Positions 1 through 8,291 of a DNA stretch of 56,346 nt are shown here, one piece after another. Source of the stretch: CAZTUH01 sp964620485 (GTDB taxonomy: Bacteria; Pseudomonadota; Gammaproteobacteria; Burkholderiales; Burkholderiaceae_B). The position numbers and the translations under genes are program-made. The stretch spans positions 1 to 56,346 of the forward strand of contig CAZUGU010000005.1 of assembly GCA_964620485.1 (NCBI GenBank), written 5' to 3'. The notes under the pieces were generated by a model. That model made no database searches. It saw nothing but the letters and a program-made list of their open reading frames with translations, and was not told the DNA's origin. Every line of letters begins with the position of its first letter. Positions within the stretch are counted from its first letter, which is position 1.

Positions 1-748
1 AATCTGGATATTGAAACGTATTGCCAATTACAAAAGTAACAGCCATAGTTTCTCCTAAAGCACGTCCCAAACCTAGTATAATGCCACCTATAACACCAGA
101 TTTCGAAAAAGGTAATACAATATGCCATAAAACTTCCCATGTAGTACATCCTAAACCATAAGCAGACTCTTTTAACATGATTGGAACTAACTCAAATACA
201 TCACGCATAATTGTTGCAATAAATGGAATAATCATAATAGATAAAACCAAACCAGCTGTGAAAATACCTATTCCAAAAGGTGGACCTAAAAACCAAGATC
301 CAATTCCTGGTAATGGACTAAGTAATAAAATTAGAAATGGTTGTATATATTGTTGAAATAATGGTGCAAATATAAATAATCCCCACATACCATAAATAAT
401 AGATGGAATTGCTGCTAACATTTCAATTGCTATCCCCAATGGATAACGCAACCAGGAAGGAGATAACTCAGTTAAAAAAATAGCAATACCAAAAGACATA
501 GGAATCGCAAATACTATAGCAATAGTAGAAGTCATAATAGTGCCTATAATTGGTATGATTGCTCCGTAACTTTGAAGAACCGGATCCCAGTCTTTACGCC
601 AAAGAAAAGATAGTCCATATACAGTCCAGGATTCAAAGCTTCCATGGAAAAGAACTAGTATAATAGAACTTAACAAAATTAGTACGAATATAGCGAAAGA
701 ACATGTTAGGATTTTGAAAAATCTATCGAATATTATATTTCGATTCAT
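1..748 (-). CDS. pstC: Phosphate ABC transporter permease PstC (partial, 3' end outside window)
   Basis: Inner-membrane permease of the high-affinity phosphate importer; it pairs with PstA and receives phosphate from periplasmic PstS. Reading the minus strand from the ATG at 748 gives an open frame of 249 codons that runs off the window edge, so about the last quarter of a typical PstC (roughly 320 residues) is missing. The N-terminus is a hydrophobic segment (residues about 10-32), followed by the periplasmic loop with DWDPVLQSYGAI and several further hydrophobic spans. The permease signature region GLGRALGETMAVTFVIGNT is visible near the edge. It lies 148 bases downstream of pstS on the same strand, the usual pst operon order. 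Family assignment is firm; whether the gene is intact beyond the window cannot be judged. Confidence 0.93.
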   Translation of the reverse strand, partial: MNRNIIFDRFFKILTCSFAIFVLILLSSIILVLFHGSFESWTVYGLSFLWRKDWDPVLQSYGAIIPIIGTIMTSTIAIVFAIPMSFGIAIFLTELSPSWLRYPLGIAIEMLAAIPSIIYGMWGLFIFAPLFQQYIQPFLILLLSPLPGIGSWFLGPPFGIGIFTAGLVLSIMIIPFIATIMRDVFELVPIMLKESAYGLGCTTWEVLWHIVLPFSKSGVIGGIILGLGRALGETMAVTFVIGNTFQYPD

Positions 749-896
749 CTTGAGATGATATAGGTATGTATTGATAATCAAGAGCTATTTAAATATAGAA
801 ATAAGCTTTATTTTTGTTGGATCTTCAACTTAAAATAATTTCAATATTTGATAAGCATGAGTTTGAATCTAAAGCTTTAAATTAAAATTAGATAAA

Positions 897-1937
897 TTAT
901 TTCCAAATAGGTTGTTTATTTACTCCTTTAATTTGATACCAGGAAGTTCGAATTACCTCTGTGACTGATTCTGGAATAGGTAAATAACCTAAGTTTATTG
1001 CCGAATCTTTTCCGTATTTAAAGGCCCAGTCGAAGAATTCTAACACGGCTTGACCTTGTTTGGGATTAACTTGAGTCTTGTGGATAATTATAAAGCTTGC
1101 AACAGTAATTGGCCAAGATTCAAATCCTCTTTCATTAGTTAACATTAAATTCATTTCAGATGAAGTCAACCAGTCCGCATTTGCAGCTGCAGCTGCAAAT
1201 GTTCGCAATTCTGGTTGAACGAATTTTCCATCCCGATTTTCTAATAGTGTCCAAGCTAAATTATTTTGTTTTGCATAAGTATATTCAATATAACCAATTG
1301 TATTTTTGAGTTGAGAAACATAAGCAGCAACACCTTCATTGCCCTTACCACCTTGACCAACTGGCCATTTAACAGACTTACCTTCTCCAATTATTTCTTT
1401 CCACTTTGGTGAAATTTTCGATAGATAATTTGTTATTCCAAATGTTGTACCAGAACCATCTGCACGATGAATAACAGTAATATCAGCATCTGGAAATCTT
1501 AAATTAGGATTTAAAATTTTAATAGCACTATCATTCCATTTTTTAATGAAGCCCATAAAAATATCTGCCAAGACTTTACCAGAAAGTTTTAATTGTCCTG
1601 GTTGTATTCCATCAACATTAACAATAATCACAATTCCACCGATAATCGCAGGAAATTGTATTAGATTATTTCTTTCTAGTGCGTTTTTTGTCATTGGATC
1701 ATCTGATGCGCCAAAATTGACAGTTTGAGCAATGATTTGCTGTTTTCCTCCACCAGAACCAATTGATTGATAATTTACAATTCTTTTTGTGGCTAATTTG
1801 TAATCAGCAGCCCATTTTGTATAAATCGGATAAGGAGAAGATGCTCCAGCACCTGTAATATTAGTAGCTTGTAAAGTTGTAATGATATTTATTAAAAATA
1901 AGGCTATTAGCAATTTATAAAAAATATATTCAGACAC
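897..1937 (-). CDS. pstS: Phosphate-binding periplasmic protein PstS
   Basis: Substrate-binding protein that captures inorganic phosphate in the periplasm and hands it to PstC/PstA. The phosphate-binding motifs of the family are visible: TGAGASSPYPIYTKW just after the signal peptide, IGSGGGKQQI, FGASDDPM and HRADGSGTTF. I start the gene at the GTG at 1937, giving 346 residues, because an AAGGA-like ribosome site sits about ten bases upstream and the protein then opens directly with a signal peptide (hydrophobic about residues 5-22, cleavage near LQA-TN). A longer TTG-initiated form from 1967 is possible but has no good ribosome site. First gene of the surviving pst cluster; the glmM pseudogene lies upstream. 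An in-frame alanine run (about residues 246-250) coincides with a perfect palindrome. Confidence 0.95.
   Translation of the reverse strand: MSEYIFYKLLIALFLINIITTLQATNITGAGASSPYPIYTKWAADYKLATKRIVNYQSIGSGGGKQQIIAQTVNFGASDDPMTKNALERNNLIQFPAIIGGIVIIVNVDGIQPGQLKLSGKVLADIFMGFIKKWNDSAIKILNPNLRFPDADITVIHRADGSGTTFGITNYLSKISPKWKEIIGEGKSVKWPVGQGGKGNEGVAAYVSQLKNTIGYIEYTYAKQNNLAWTLLENRDGKFVQPELRTFAAAAANADWLTSSEMNLMLTNERGFESWPITVASFIIIHKTQVNPKQGQAVLEFFDWAFKYGKDSAINLGYLPIPESVTEVIRTSWYQIKGVNKQPIWK
1178..1201. repeat. 24-bp perfect palindrome inside pstS
   Basis: CATTTGCAGCTG is followed immediately by its exact reverse complement, with no spacer. It encodes the alanine-rich stretch before NADW, a block normally found in PstS, so it does not look like an insertion. 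It is one of a series of in-gene inverted repeats in this window. Confidence 0.85.
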
Positions 1938-2149
1938 TCGATTTAATTCCTTTCTATGAAGGTTCAAAATTTGAAAAATTTTTTATTTAGTACGATTTAT
2001 AATTATAATCCTATGAGAAATCATCCATATTAATTCTATTTAGCCAAATATTCTTCTAATTTATTTTTTGAAATTAGGAAAGGAAATTCTTATTAATTCA
2101 AATTAAATAATTTCTAATCAAGATCTATTTTTAAATACTAATCGACTTA

Positions 2150-3285
2150 ATTTCTAAACATAGAAAAAATCAAATAATCATATTTAATTTTAAACATAAC
2201 ATGCAATGTAAATTCAGTACCAAAAGAACAAATTTTAATTTGTTCTTTACATTCTAAAGAATCTTCAATAGATCGATTAACCTGAATTCAGAATTCAAAG
2301 CATCTGATCTACATACATATTCTATAAAATAGTGAAAATTTTTTATAGACACAATTGCAAATCCAATATTTCATTCTTAATGAATTGATTATTTCTTTGT
2401 AATGTAAATGCAATTAAAACTTGTAATACTGATATAATTCTATTACTAGAATTATAATAATCAAGATATGACAAATATATAGATTTTTCACCATGTGGCC
2501 ATTTTAAATCTTGAATATTATAGTAATTAGTAACATGATTTCTTTTAAGTTCTATATCAAGATTTTGCATCTTAAATTCAAAATCATAATTTTTCATTAA
2601 TATGTCTATAACTCCAATCAAGTAATTTATTCATTGATATAATATATCTAGTCTTGCTTACTATTTACACACGAGCAGTATCTTCATCAAAATGCGTTTT
2701 CTAAATTAGATTTTTAACTGCTTGTATTTTTGATTAAGATTATAAGATATAAAGAACCAATCTTATCCTCATAATTGATATTAAACATATCTAGCTTCAT
2801 AATTACAATGCTTACTTTAAGGTCCTATTCTTTGAATATATCAAGTTTAATGCTATAAATGTTCCATTTACAACATCAAAAAAAACTATATTTAACTATT
2901 TAGTCATTTGAAAATAAAATTTAACATGGTGTCCTCTTATATTTTGCATATGGTACAAATACCTTATTTTCAATAGAAAATCTTGTTGCGTCTTGTAATT
3001 CTTTATATCATTATCTTGATAAGAATTATGAAAAGTGTTGTAACTCTTACTATTGAATTCAATTTTCAATTCTTTAATTAAAATACGCAATATTGGTAAG
3101 AACACATTAAAACATCATTATTGACTGTAATAGCTGATTCAAGCATAATATCCGGATAAATAACATGTATCTAATTATTAGATATGGGAATTGCATTTAG
3201 GATATTTACATAAAAATACCAATTTAATATTGTATAAATCAAACGAAAAAATTAGATTCGAATTGCCGATTTTACTACGTATATC
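2150..3285 (-). pseudogene. glmM: Decayed glmM (phosphoglucosamine mutase) remnant
   Basis: The 1.3-kb gap between folP and pstS is where Burkholderiales carry glmM, and is the right size for it. Although no long frame remains, minus-strand fragments match GlmM in the right order: RSKIGN near 3270 (start region), MLESAI near 3150 (GYMLESAL block), FHNSYQDNDIKNYKTQ near 3010 (phosphoserine loop SASHNPYQDNGIKFF), MFNINYEDKIGSLYL near 2770 (PDGLNIN block), FDEDTARV then a stop and IVSKTRYIISMNKLL near 2660 (DGDGDRV metal loop), VIDILMKNYDFEF and RIISVLQVLIAF in 2343-2621, and CSFGTEFTLHVMFKI near 2210 (the C-terminal SGTEP..RVM phosphate loop). Frames shift between blocks and stops intervene; the catalytic serine and the metal-loop glycines are gone. 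GlmM makes glucosamine-1-phosphate for UDP-GlcNAc, hence for peptidoglycan and lipid A. Clearly non-functional. Confidence 0.87.
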
Positions 3286-3303
3286 CTATTGAAACTAGAA
3301 TCA

Positions 3304-4149
3304 TTATTCTAGATTATTCTCTTTTTCGATTGCATACCAAACATTTAATGCATCTTTAGTTTCTGAAACATCATGAACACGTAAGATTGATGCACCACGT
3401 GCTACGCTTGCCAAAGCAGCTGCAATACTACCTGATAAACGATTTGTTACTTGACGATCTGTTACATCACCTATCATTGATTTACGTGATAAACCAGTTA
3501 ATATAGGATAAGAATCTATATTTAAATCTTTTAATCTATTTAATAGAAAATAATTCTGATTGATTGTTTTACCAAATCCAAATCCAGGATCAAGTATTAA
3601 ACGATTTGGCATTATTCCTGTGAATAATAAACTATTTATTTGATTTTTCCAAAAAGATTTTATTTCACTGATTATATCAATATAATTTGGCAAGATTTGC
3701 ATCGTTTTAGGAGTCCCTTTCATGTGTACGATACAAAGTCCGCATTTTGATGATGATGCTACTACATTAATAGCATTGGGTTTTATAAAACCGTAAACAT
3801 CATTGATCATATCAGCACCAGCATCTAATACAGCATCCATAACTTTAGGTTTAGATGTATCCACCGATAGTGGAATTTTATAGTGTCTTAAAACTTTAAT
3901 AACTGGTAATAATCGTTCAATTTCTATCTTATCTGAAACGCTATTAGCACCTGGTCGTGTAGATTCACCACCTATATCTAATATATCTGCTCCTTCGCTA
4001 ATAAGATTTATAGAATGATGAATAGCCGCATCAATATTTTCACATAAACCTCCATCTGAAAAAGAATCGGGTGTAATATTCACAATACCCATAATCAGTG
4101 GTTTATGAATTTTCAATATAAAACGACCACATTGAAAGATACGATCCAT
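3304..4149 (-). CDS. folP: Dihydropteroate synthase
   Basis: Condenses p-aminobenzoate with dihydropterin pyrophosphate to give dihydropteroate in folate synthesis (cytoplasm). The 281-residue TIM-barrel protein is of normal length. Visible signatures are IMGIVNITPDSFSDGG (residues 19-34, first pterin-binding loop), DIGGESTRPGA (58-68), the middle pterin-site region SVDTSKPKVMDAVLDAGADMINDVYG, and the C-terminal IAAALASVARGASILRVHDV. It starts 27 bases after ftsH and is probably co-transcribed with it, the standard ftsH-folP-glmM arrangement, here with glmM dead immediately downstream. The start ATG has only a weak ribosome site, consistent with translational coupling to ftsH. Confidence 0.97.
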   Translation of the reverse strand: MDRIFQCGRFILKIHKPLIMGIVNITPDSFSDGGLCENIDAAIHHSINLISEGADILDIGGESTRPGANSVSDKIEIERLLPVIKVLRHYKIPLSVDTSKPKVMDAVLDAGADMINDVYGFIKPNAINVVASSSKCGLCIVHMKGTPKTMQILPNYIDIISEIKSFWKNQINSLLFTGIMPNRLILDPGFGFGKTINQNYFLLNRLKDLNIDSYPILTGLSRKSMIGDVTDRQVTNRLSGSIAAALASVARGASILRVHDVSETKDALNVWYAIEKENNLE

Positions 4150-4176
4150 AGATTTTATACTAAAGTGATTATTATT

Positions 4177-6072
4177 TTAAGTAGTTACTTCACTAGGATT
4201 ATTATTGTCAGCAGTTTCTCCAGAAGACGGAGGTTCCTGTGTATCAGATGAGGATGTAGAAGAAGATTTAGGTAAGCGTGGTGAATATCCATCTAGAATA
4301 TCATTAATTTGATCTGAATCAATAGTTTCCCATTCCAATAATGCTTTAGTCATTGCTTCAACACTATCTTGATTATCTTCAATAATTTTACGCGCTACTT
4401 TATACTGCTCATCAATAATACGGCGAATTTCTGTATCGACCCTTTTCATAGTTGCTTCTGAAACATGTGTTGTTTTTGTAATGCTACGACCTAGAAAAAT
4501 TTCGCCTTCATTATCAGCATAAACCATTGGACCCAATTCATCTGTCATTCCATAACGCGTAACAATATCACGAGCTATTTCGGTAGCACGTTCAAAATCA
4601 TTAGAAGCACCTGTTGTCATTTGTTTCATAAAAATTTCTTCTGCAACACGGCCACCAAACAATACTGAGATTGTATTTAGTAAACGTACTTTATCCAAAC
4701 AATATCTATCATTCTCTGGAAGTTGCATTGTAACTCCTAATGCTCTTCCACGTGGAATGATAGTTACTTTATGAACTGGATCTGTTTTTGGCAACTTTTT
4801 TGCTACGATTGCATGACCTGATTCATGATAAGCTGTATTACGTCTTTCTTCTTCAGACATGATCATTGATCGACGTTCTGTTCCCATAATGATTTTATCT
4901 TTTGACTTCTCAAAATCAAACATATCTACTGCTCGACCATTTCTTCTTGCAGCAAATAAAGCTGCTTCATTAACTAAATTGGCTAGATCAGCTCCAGAAA
5001 AACCTGGTGTGCCACGTGCTAAAATTTTTGCATCAACATCATTATTCAGTGGTACTTTTTGCATATGTACCTGTAAGATTTGTTCTCGACCACGAATATC
5101 TGGCAGTGGCACAACAACCTGTCGATCGAAACGACCAGGTCGTAATAATGCAGGATCTAATACATCAGGACGATTAGTCGCAGCTATGACAATTACACCC
5201 TGACCAGCTTCAAAGCCATCCATTTCTACCAACATTTGATTCAAAGTTTGTTCACGTTCATCATTACCTCCACCAACACCTGCTCCACGTTGACGGCCTA
5301 CAGCATCAATTTCATCAATAAAGATAATACATGGAGCATGCTTCTTAGCATTTTCAAACATGTCTCGCACTCTAGAAGCACCAACACCTACAAACATTTC
5401 AACAAAATCGGAACCAGAAATGCTAAAAAATGGAACCTTAGCTTCTCCAGCAATTGCGCGAGCAAGTAAAGTTTTACCTGTACCAGGAGAACCGACCATC
5501 AGAACTCCTCGAGGAATACGGCCGCCTAATTTTTGGAATTTTGTAGGATCGCGCAAGAATTCAACTAATTCCTGTACTTCTTCTTTCGCTTCATCACAAC
5601 CAGCTACGTCAGAAAAAGTAGTTTGATTAGTTGAATTATCGAGCATTCTAGCGCGTGACTTTCCAAAACTAAACGCACCACCACGTCCACCACCTTGCAT
5701 TTGTTTCATAAAAAATACCCAAACACCAACTAGTAGTAACATAGGAAACCATGAAATAAAAATATTAGCCAAAAGGGATGGTTCCTTACGTGGTCTACCA
5801 GAAACGGGAACGCCATATTTAAGTAAATCTGAAACCATCCAGATATCACCAGGAGATATTAATGTATAAGGATGACCATTATCTGGGCTAATATATAATA
5901 CTTCTCCTTGGACATCTACTCTTCGAATACGACCTAATTTGGCATCATCCATAAATTGTGTATAAGTATAATCATCTTTAGGCTTGTTTCTCACATCAAA
6001 ATGTTTGAATATAGTAAATAATGCCAAGGCAATCATCATCCAAATTGCGACTTTAAAAAAAGAATTATTCAA
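4177..6072 (-). CDS. ftsH: ATP-dependent zinc metalloprotease FtsH
   Basis: Membrane-anchored hexameric AAA+ protease that degrades misfolded membrane proteins and short-lived regulators. In 631 residues it shows a first transmembrane segment (about 7-22), a small periplasmic domain, a second segment (about 102-122), Walker A GSPGTGKT (194-201), Walker B with FIDEID (251-256), the second region of homology DVLDPALLRPGRFDR, and the zinc-binding HESGH (416-420). The tail (about 605-631) is rich in Ser, Pro and Asn and probably disordered. The TTG start at 6072 is supported by AGGAG six bases upstream. The gene is well conserved against an otherwise decaying background, in keeping with an essential role. 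Upstream neighbour rlmE is the usual partner. Confidence 0.98.
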   Translation of the reverse strand: MNNSFFKVAIWMMIALALFTIFKHFDVRNKPKDDYTYTQFMDDAKLGRIRRVDVQGEVLYISPDNGHPYTLISPGDIWMVSDLLKYGVPVSGRPRKEPSLLANIFISWFPMLLLVGVWVFFMKQMQGGGRGGAFSFGKSRARMLDNSTNQTTFSDVAGCDEAKEEVQELVEFLRDPTKFQKLGGRIPRGVLMVGSPGTGKTLLARAIAGEAKVPFFSISGSDFVEMFVGVGASRVRDMFENAKKHAPCIIFIDEIDAVGRQRGAGVGGGNDEREQTLNQMLVEMDGFEAGQGVIVIAATNRPDVLDPALLRPGRFDRQVVVPLPDIRGREQILQVHMQKVPLNNDVDAKILARGTPGFSGADLANLVNEAALFAARRNGRAVDMFDFEKSKDKIIMGTERRSMIMSEEERRNTAYHESGHAIVAKKLPKTDPVHKVTIIPRGRALGVTMQLPENDRYCLDKVRLLNTISVLFGGRVAEEIFMKQMTTGASNDFERATEIARDIVTRYGMTDELGPMVYADNEGEIFLGRSITKTTHVSEATMKRVDTEIRRIIDEQYKVARKIIEDNQDSVEAMTKALLEWETIDSDQINDILDGYSPRLPKSSSTSSSDTQEPPSSGETADNNNPSEVTT

Positions 6073-6292
6073 GATAAACTCCTATTTATAGCTTCTGATT
6101 TTAGTCAAAAATATTACTAAATAGTATGAAATTATTTTCATATAAAAAATGGACATTATTATGCTATTAATTATGTATTTCATTTTATGATATTGATATC
6201 TAATGCAGTTGTCTCACAAAAAATAAAATGGTAGAAAATTATAGACATTACATGAAATAAGTTTTATATATTTTATTTTAACTAAAACTATT

Positions 6293-6922
6293 TTATTTAA
6301 AATTATATGCTATTAAAAATGTTTCTGATGATTTACTACGGGAAGCTTTAGGTTTATGTTCTGTAACATATTTAAAATATTGTTTAAATAACTGAACAAT
6401 TTGAGAAAATCCACTACCATGAAAAGCTTTTACTATTAAAGATCCATGAGGATTAAGATAAGAGAGTGCAAATTTTACAACTAATTCACATATATATTGA
6501 TTTTGAATAGAATCAGCACTTTTAAATCCAGAAAGATTATGACTCATATCGGAAACTATAAGATCAAGAAGTTTGTCTTTAAGTATCGATTCAAGATTTT
6601 TCAGAGTTAATATATCCCTAAAATCGCCTTGAATAAATTCAACATCAACAATAGGAGACATTGGAAGTAAATCCAACGCGATAATTCGTCCATTTAATAT
6701 TCCATTTGAATTAATCAGTTTTTCTCGAATAACTTGAGACCAACTACCAGGTGCTGACCCTAAATCAACGATATGATATCCCTGACGTATCAATCTTTTA
6801 TATATGTTGAATATTTCAATTAATTTAAATGCAGAACGAGCTCGATATCCTCTTTCTTTTGCAAGTTTTACATATAAATCATTATTCCATTTACTTATCC
6901 ATTTTTTAGAGGATCTTCCCAT
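6293..6922 (-). CDS. rlmE: 23S rRNA (uridine-2'-O)-methyltransferase RlmE (FtsJ/RrmJ)
   Basis: Methylates the ribose of U2552 (E. coli numbering) in the A-loop of 23S rRNA using S-adenosylmethionine, helping 50S maturation. Its 209 residues match the family length. The SAM-binding motif DLGSAPGSWSQV is at residues 53-64, and the K-D-K-E catalytic tetrad can be read as K33, D125 (SDMSHNLSG), K165 (LIVKAFHGSGF) and E200 (SRSKSSETFLIAYNF). The motif around D125 differs from the usual SDMAPNxSG (His replaces Pro), a mild oddity. It precedes ftsH on the same strand as in relatives; about 220 AT-rich bases separate them. The start ATG at 6922 gives the canonical MGRSSKKW opening. Confidence 0.95.
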   Translation of the reverse strand: MGRSSKKWISKWNNDLYVKLAKERGYRARSAFKLIEIFNIYKRLIRQGYHIVDLGSAPGSWSQVIREKLINSNGILNGRIIALDLLPMSPIVDVEFIQGDFRDILTLKNLESILKDKLLDLIVSDMSHNLSGFKSADSIQNQYICELVVKFALSYLNPHGSLIVKAFHGSGFSQIVQLFKQYFKYVTEHKPKASRSKSSETFLIAYNFK

Positions 6923-7200
6923 GTTTCAAAACTATTTAAGATATCAATTATTGAATTTTAATAAACTTTAAAAACTCAACCAAGATGCATGTTAACATAA
7001 CTAAAATATCTAAAACATAACATAACAAAACTAAAATTCAGTTTTCAAAATTTCAACTCTCATATTTTATAAATCCTTTCAAAATTTAACGAATTTTTAA
7101 AATTATGCATGCAATAAGAATTTTATTCTCAATACAGAACTGACTAAAATTGTCATAAGACATGCTAATTTCAGTAATTTTAGAGTTAATGAATTATATT

Positions 7201-7677
7201 TTAAATATAAGATATTTCTAATACTTCATATTTTCGCAAGCCTGAAGGCGCATTTACCGTAATAATATCACCTTCATACTTTCCAATTAAAGCCCGAGCC
7301 ACTGGGCTAGAAATAGAAATTAGGTTAGTACGAATATCAGCTTCAATATCACCAACAATTTGATAAGTAACCCGATTATCAGAATCTAGATCTTTAATTT
7401 GAACTGTCGCTCCAAAAACTATACGACCATTCGCATCAACCTCAGATGGATCAACTAATTTTGCATTAGAAAGCGTTTTTTCAAGTTCACTAATACGTGT
7501 TTCAATAAAACTTTGTCGTTCTCGTGCAGCGTCATATTCAGCATTTTCAGAAAGATCGCCTTGTGCACGAGCTTCAGCAATATCATTTATTACAGCAGGT
7601 CTCTGCACAGTTTTTAGTTGATGTAGCTCTGATTGTAGACGTTCCGCACCACGAACAGTTAAAGTAATATTATTCAT
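7201..7677 (-). CDS. greA: Transcription elongation factor GreA
   Basis: Rescues backtracked RNA polymerase by stimulating cleavage of the nascent transcript in the secondary channel. The 158-residue length is canonical: an N-terminal antiparallel coiled coil (about 1-75) with the tip acidic pair in the segment GDLSENAEYDAARERQ, and a C-terminal FKBP-like domain ending in ISSPVARALIGKYEGDIITV and KYEVLEI. All key tip residues (D and E of GDLSENAEYD) are present. It lies between carB and rlmE, the normal location. Small CRS1-YhbY-type genes that often sit near it in relatives are not seen. Confidence 0.97.
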   Translation of the reverse strand: MNNITLTVRGAERLQSELHQLKTVQRPAVINDIAEARAQGDLSENAEYDAARERQSFIETRISELEKTLSNAKLVDPSEVDANGRIVFGATVQIKDLDSDNRVTYQIVGDIEADIRTNLISISSPVARALIGKYEGDIITVNAPSGLRKYEVLEISYI

Positions 7678-8271
7678 TATTTAGATCCATAAAAAGTAAA
7701 TCCTATCATTTAGGTCTTTTAAAGACATAATAGCCTATTACTAGATATAAAATATTTAAAAAATTTTTAATATTATTAATATTAGATAGGATAGGTTTAA
7801 TTTCTTTTTTGATTCCAATTTTTAAAAATTGGAATCAGCTTTTATACTAATATACTAATTTAAAAATTCTAATTTTATAAATTATAGTCAAAAATAAAAA
7901 AACATATTGATAATTAATTTAAAAGAAGATTTCTTAACTTTAAGATTATTAAACTGTAAAAATCGACAGAAAACGAACAAATATGAAAATCATTAATATT
8001 TTAATAGAAAGAAAATATTTTTTAAAATTTAAAATAATAGTAACTTATTAATCAATATAAATAAGTTTATAATATATTAGCGATTAATCTAAATTAGTTA
8101 ATTTTCTAAAAATTTCTAAAATAAGTTTTGATTTAAAATTAATAAAAATTAAATCACAAAGTTTCAATGTTTTAAATCATATATTATTAGATAGAGAAAT
8201 AAAATATACTTTTTAAATTCTATCTTAAAATTTATACAAAAATTTTATTATTGTTGATATGATCATTTATA
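7678..8271. other. Non-coding spacer between greA and carB
   Basis: About 590 very AT-rich bases with no credible open frame on either strand. Apart from the 26-bp inverted repeat at 7811-7836 and the small hairpin at the carB end, I recognise nothing here; no remnant of a known gene could be read. Confidence 0.6.
7811..7836. repeat. 26-bp perfect palindrome between carB and greA
   Basis: GATTCCAATTTTT is followed directly by its exact reverse complement. It could end carB transcripts, but there is no clear T run after it on the minus strand, so it is listed as an inverted repeat rather than a terminator. Confidence 0.7.
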
Positions 8272-8288
8272 TTTTCCAAACTGGAAAA
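8272..8288 (-). terminator. Possible weak terminator after carB
   Basis: A 7-bp stem (TTTTCCA/TGGAAAA, 3-base loop) lies three bases beyond the carB stop codon. The stem is short and the downstream sequence only loosely T/A-rich, so termination here is an inference. Confidence 0.3.
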
Positions 8289-8291
8289 GCT

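Noticed and set aside
2223..2248. Inverted repeat (11-bp stem, TTTA loop) as a pst promoter operator or terminator
   Set aside because: It lies within the C-terminal part of the glmM remnant and has neither a T run nor resemblance to a PHO box that I can defend; probably a by-product of drift or of the general palindrome tendency.
2343..3105. Two short minus-strand frames (92 and 69 codons) as hypothetical genes
   Set aside because: Their sequences match internal blocks of GlmM in the right order and spacing, so they are fragments of the glmM pseudogene rather than genes.
4859..5626. Plus-strand frames opposite ftsH
   Set aside because: They are antisense shadows of a highly conserved gene; third-position pattern and family match belong to ftsH on the minus strand.
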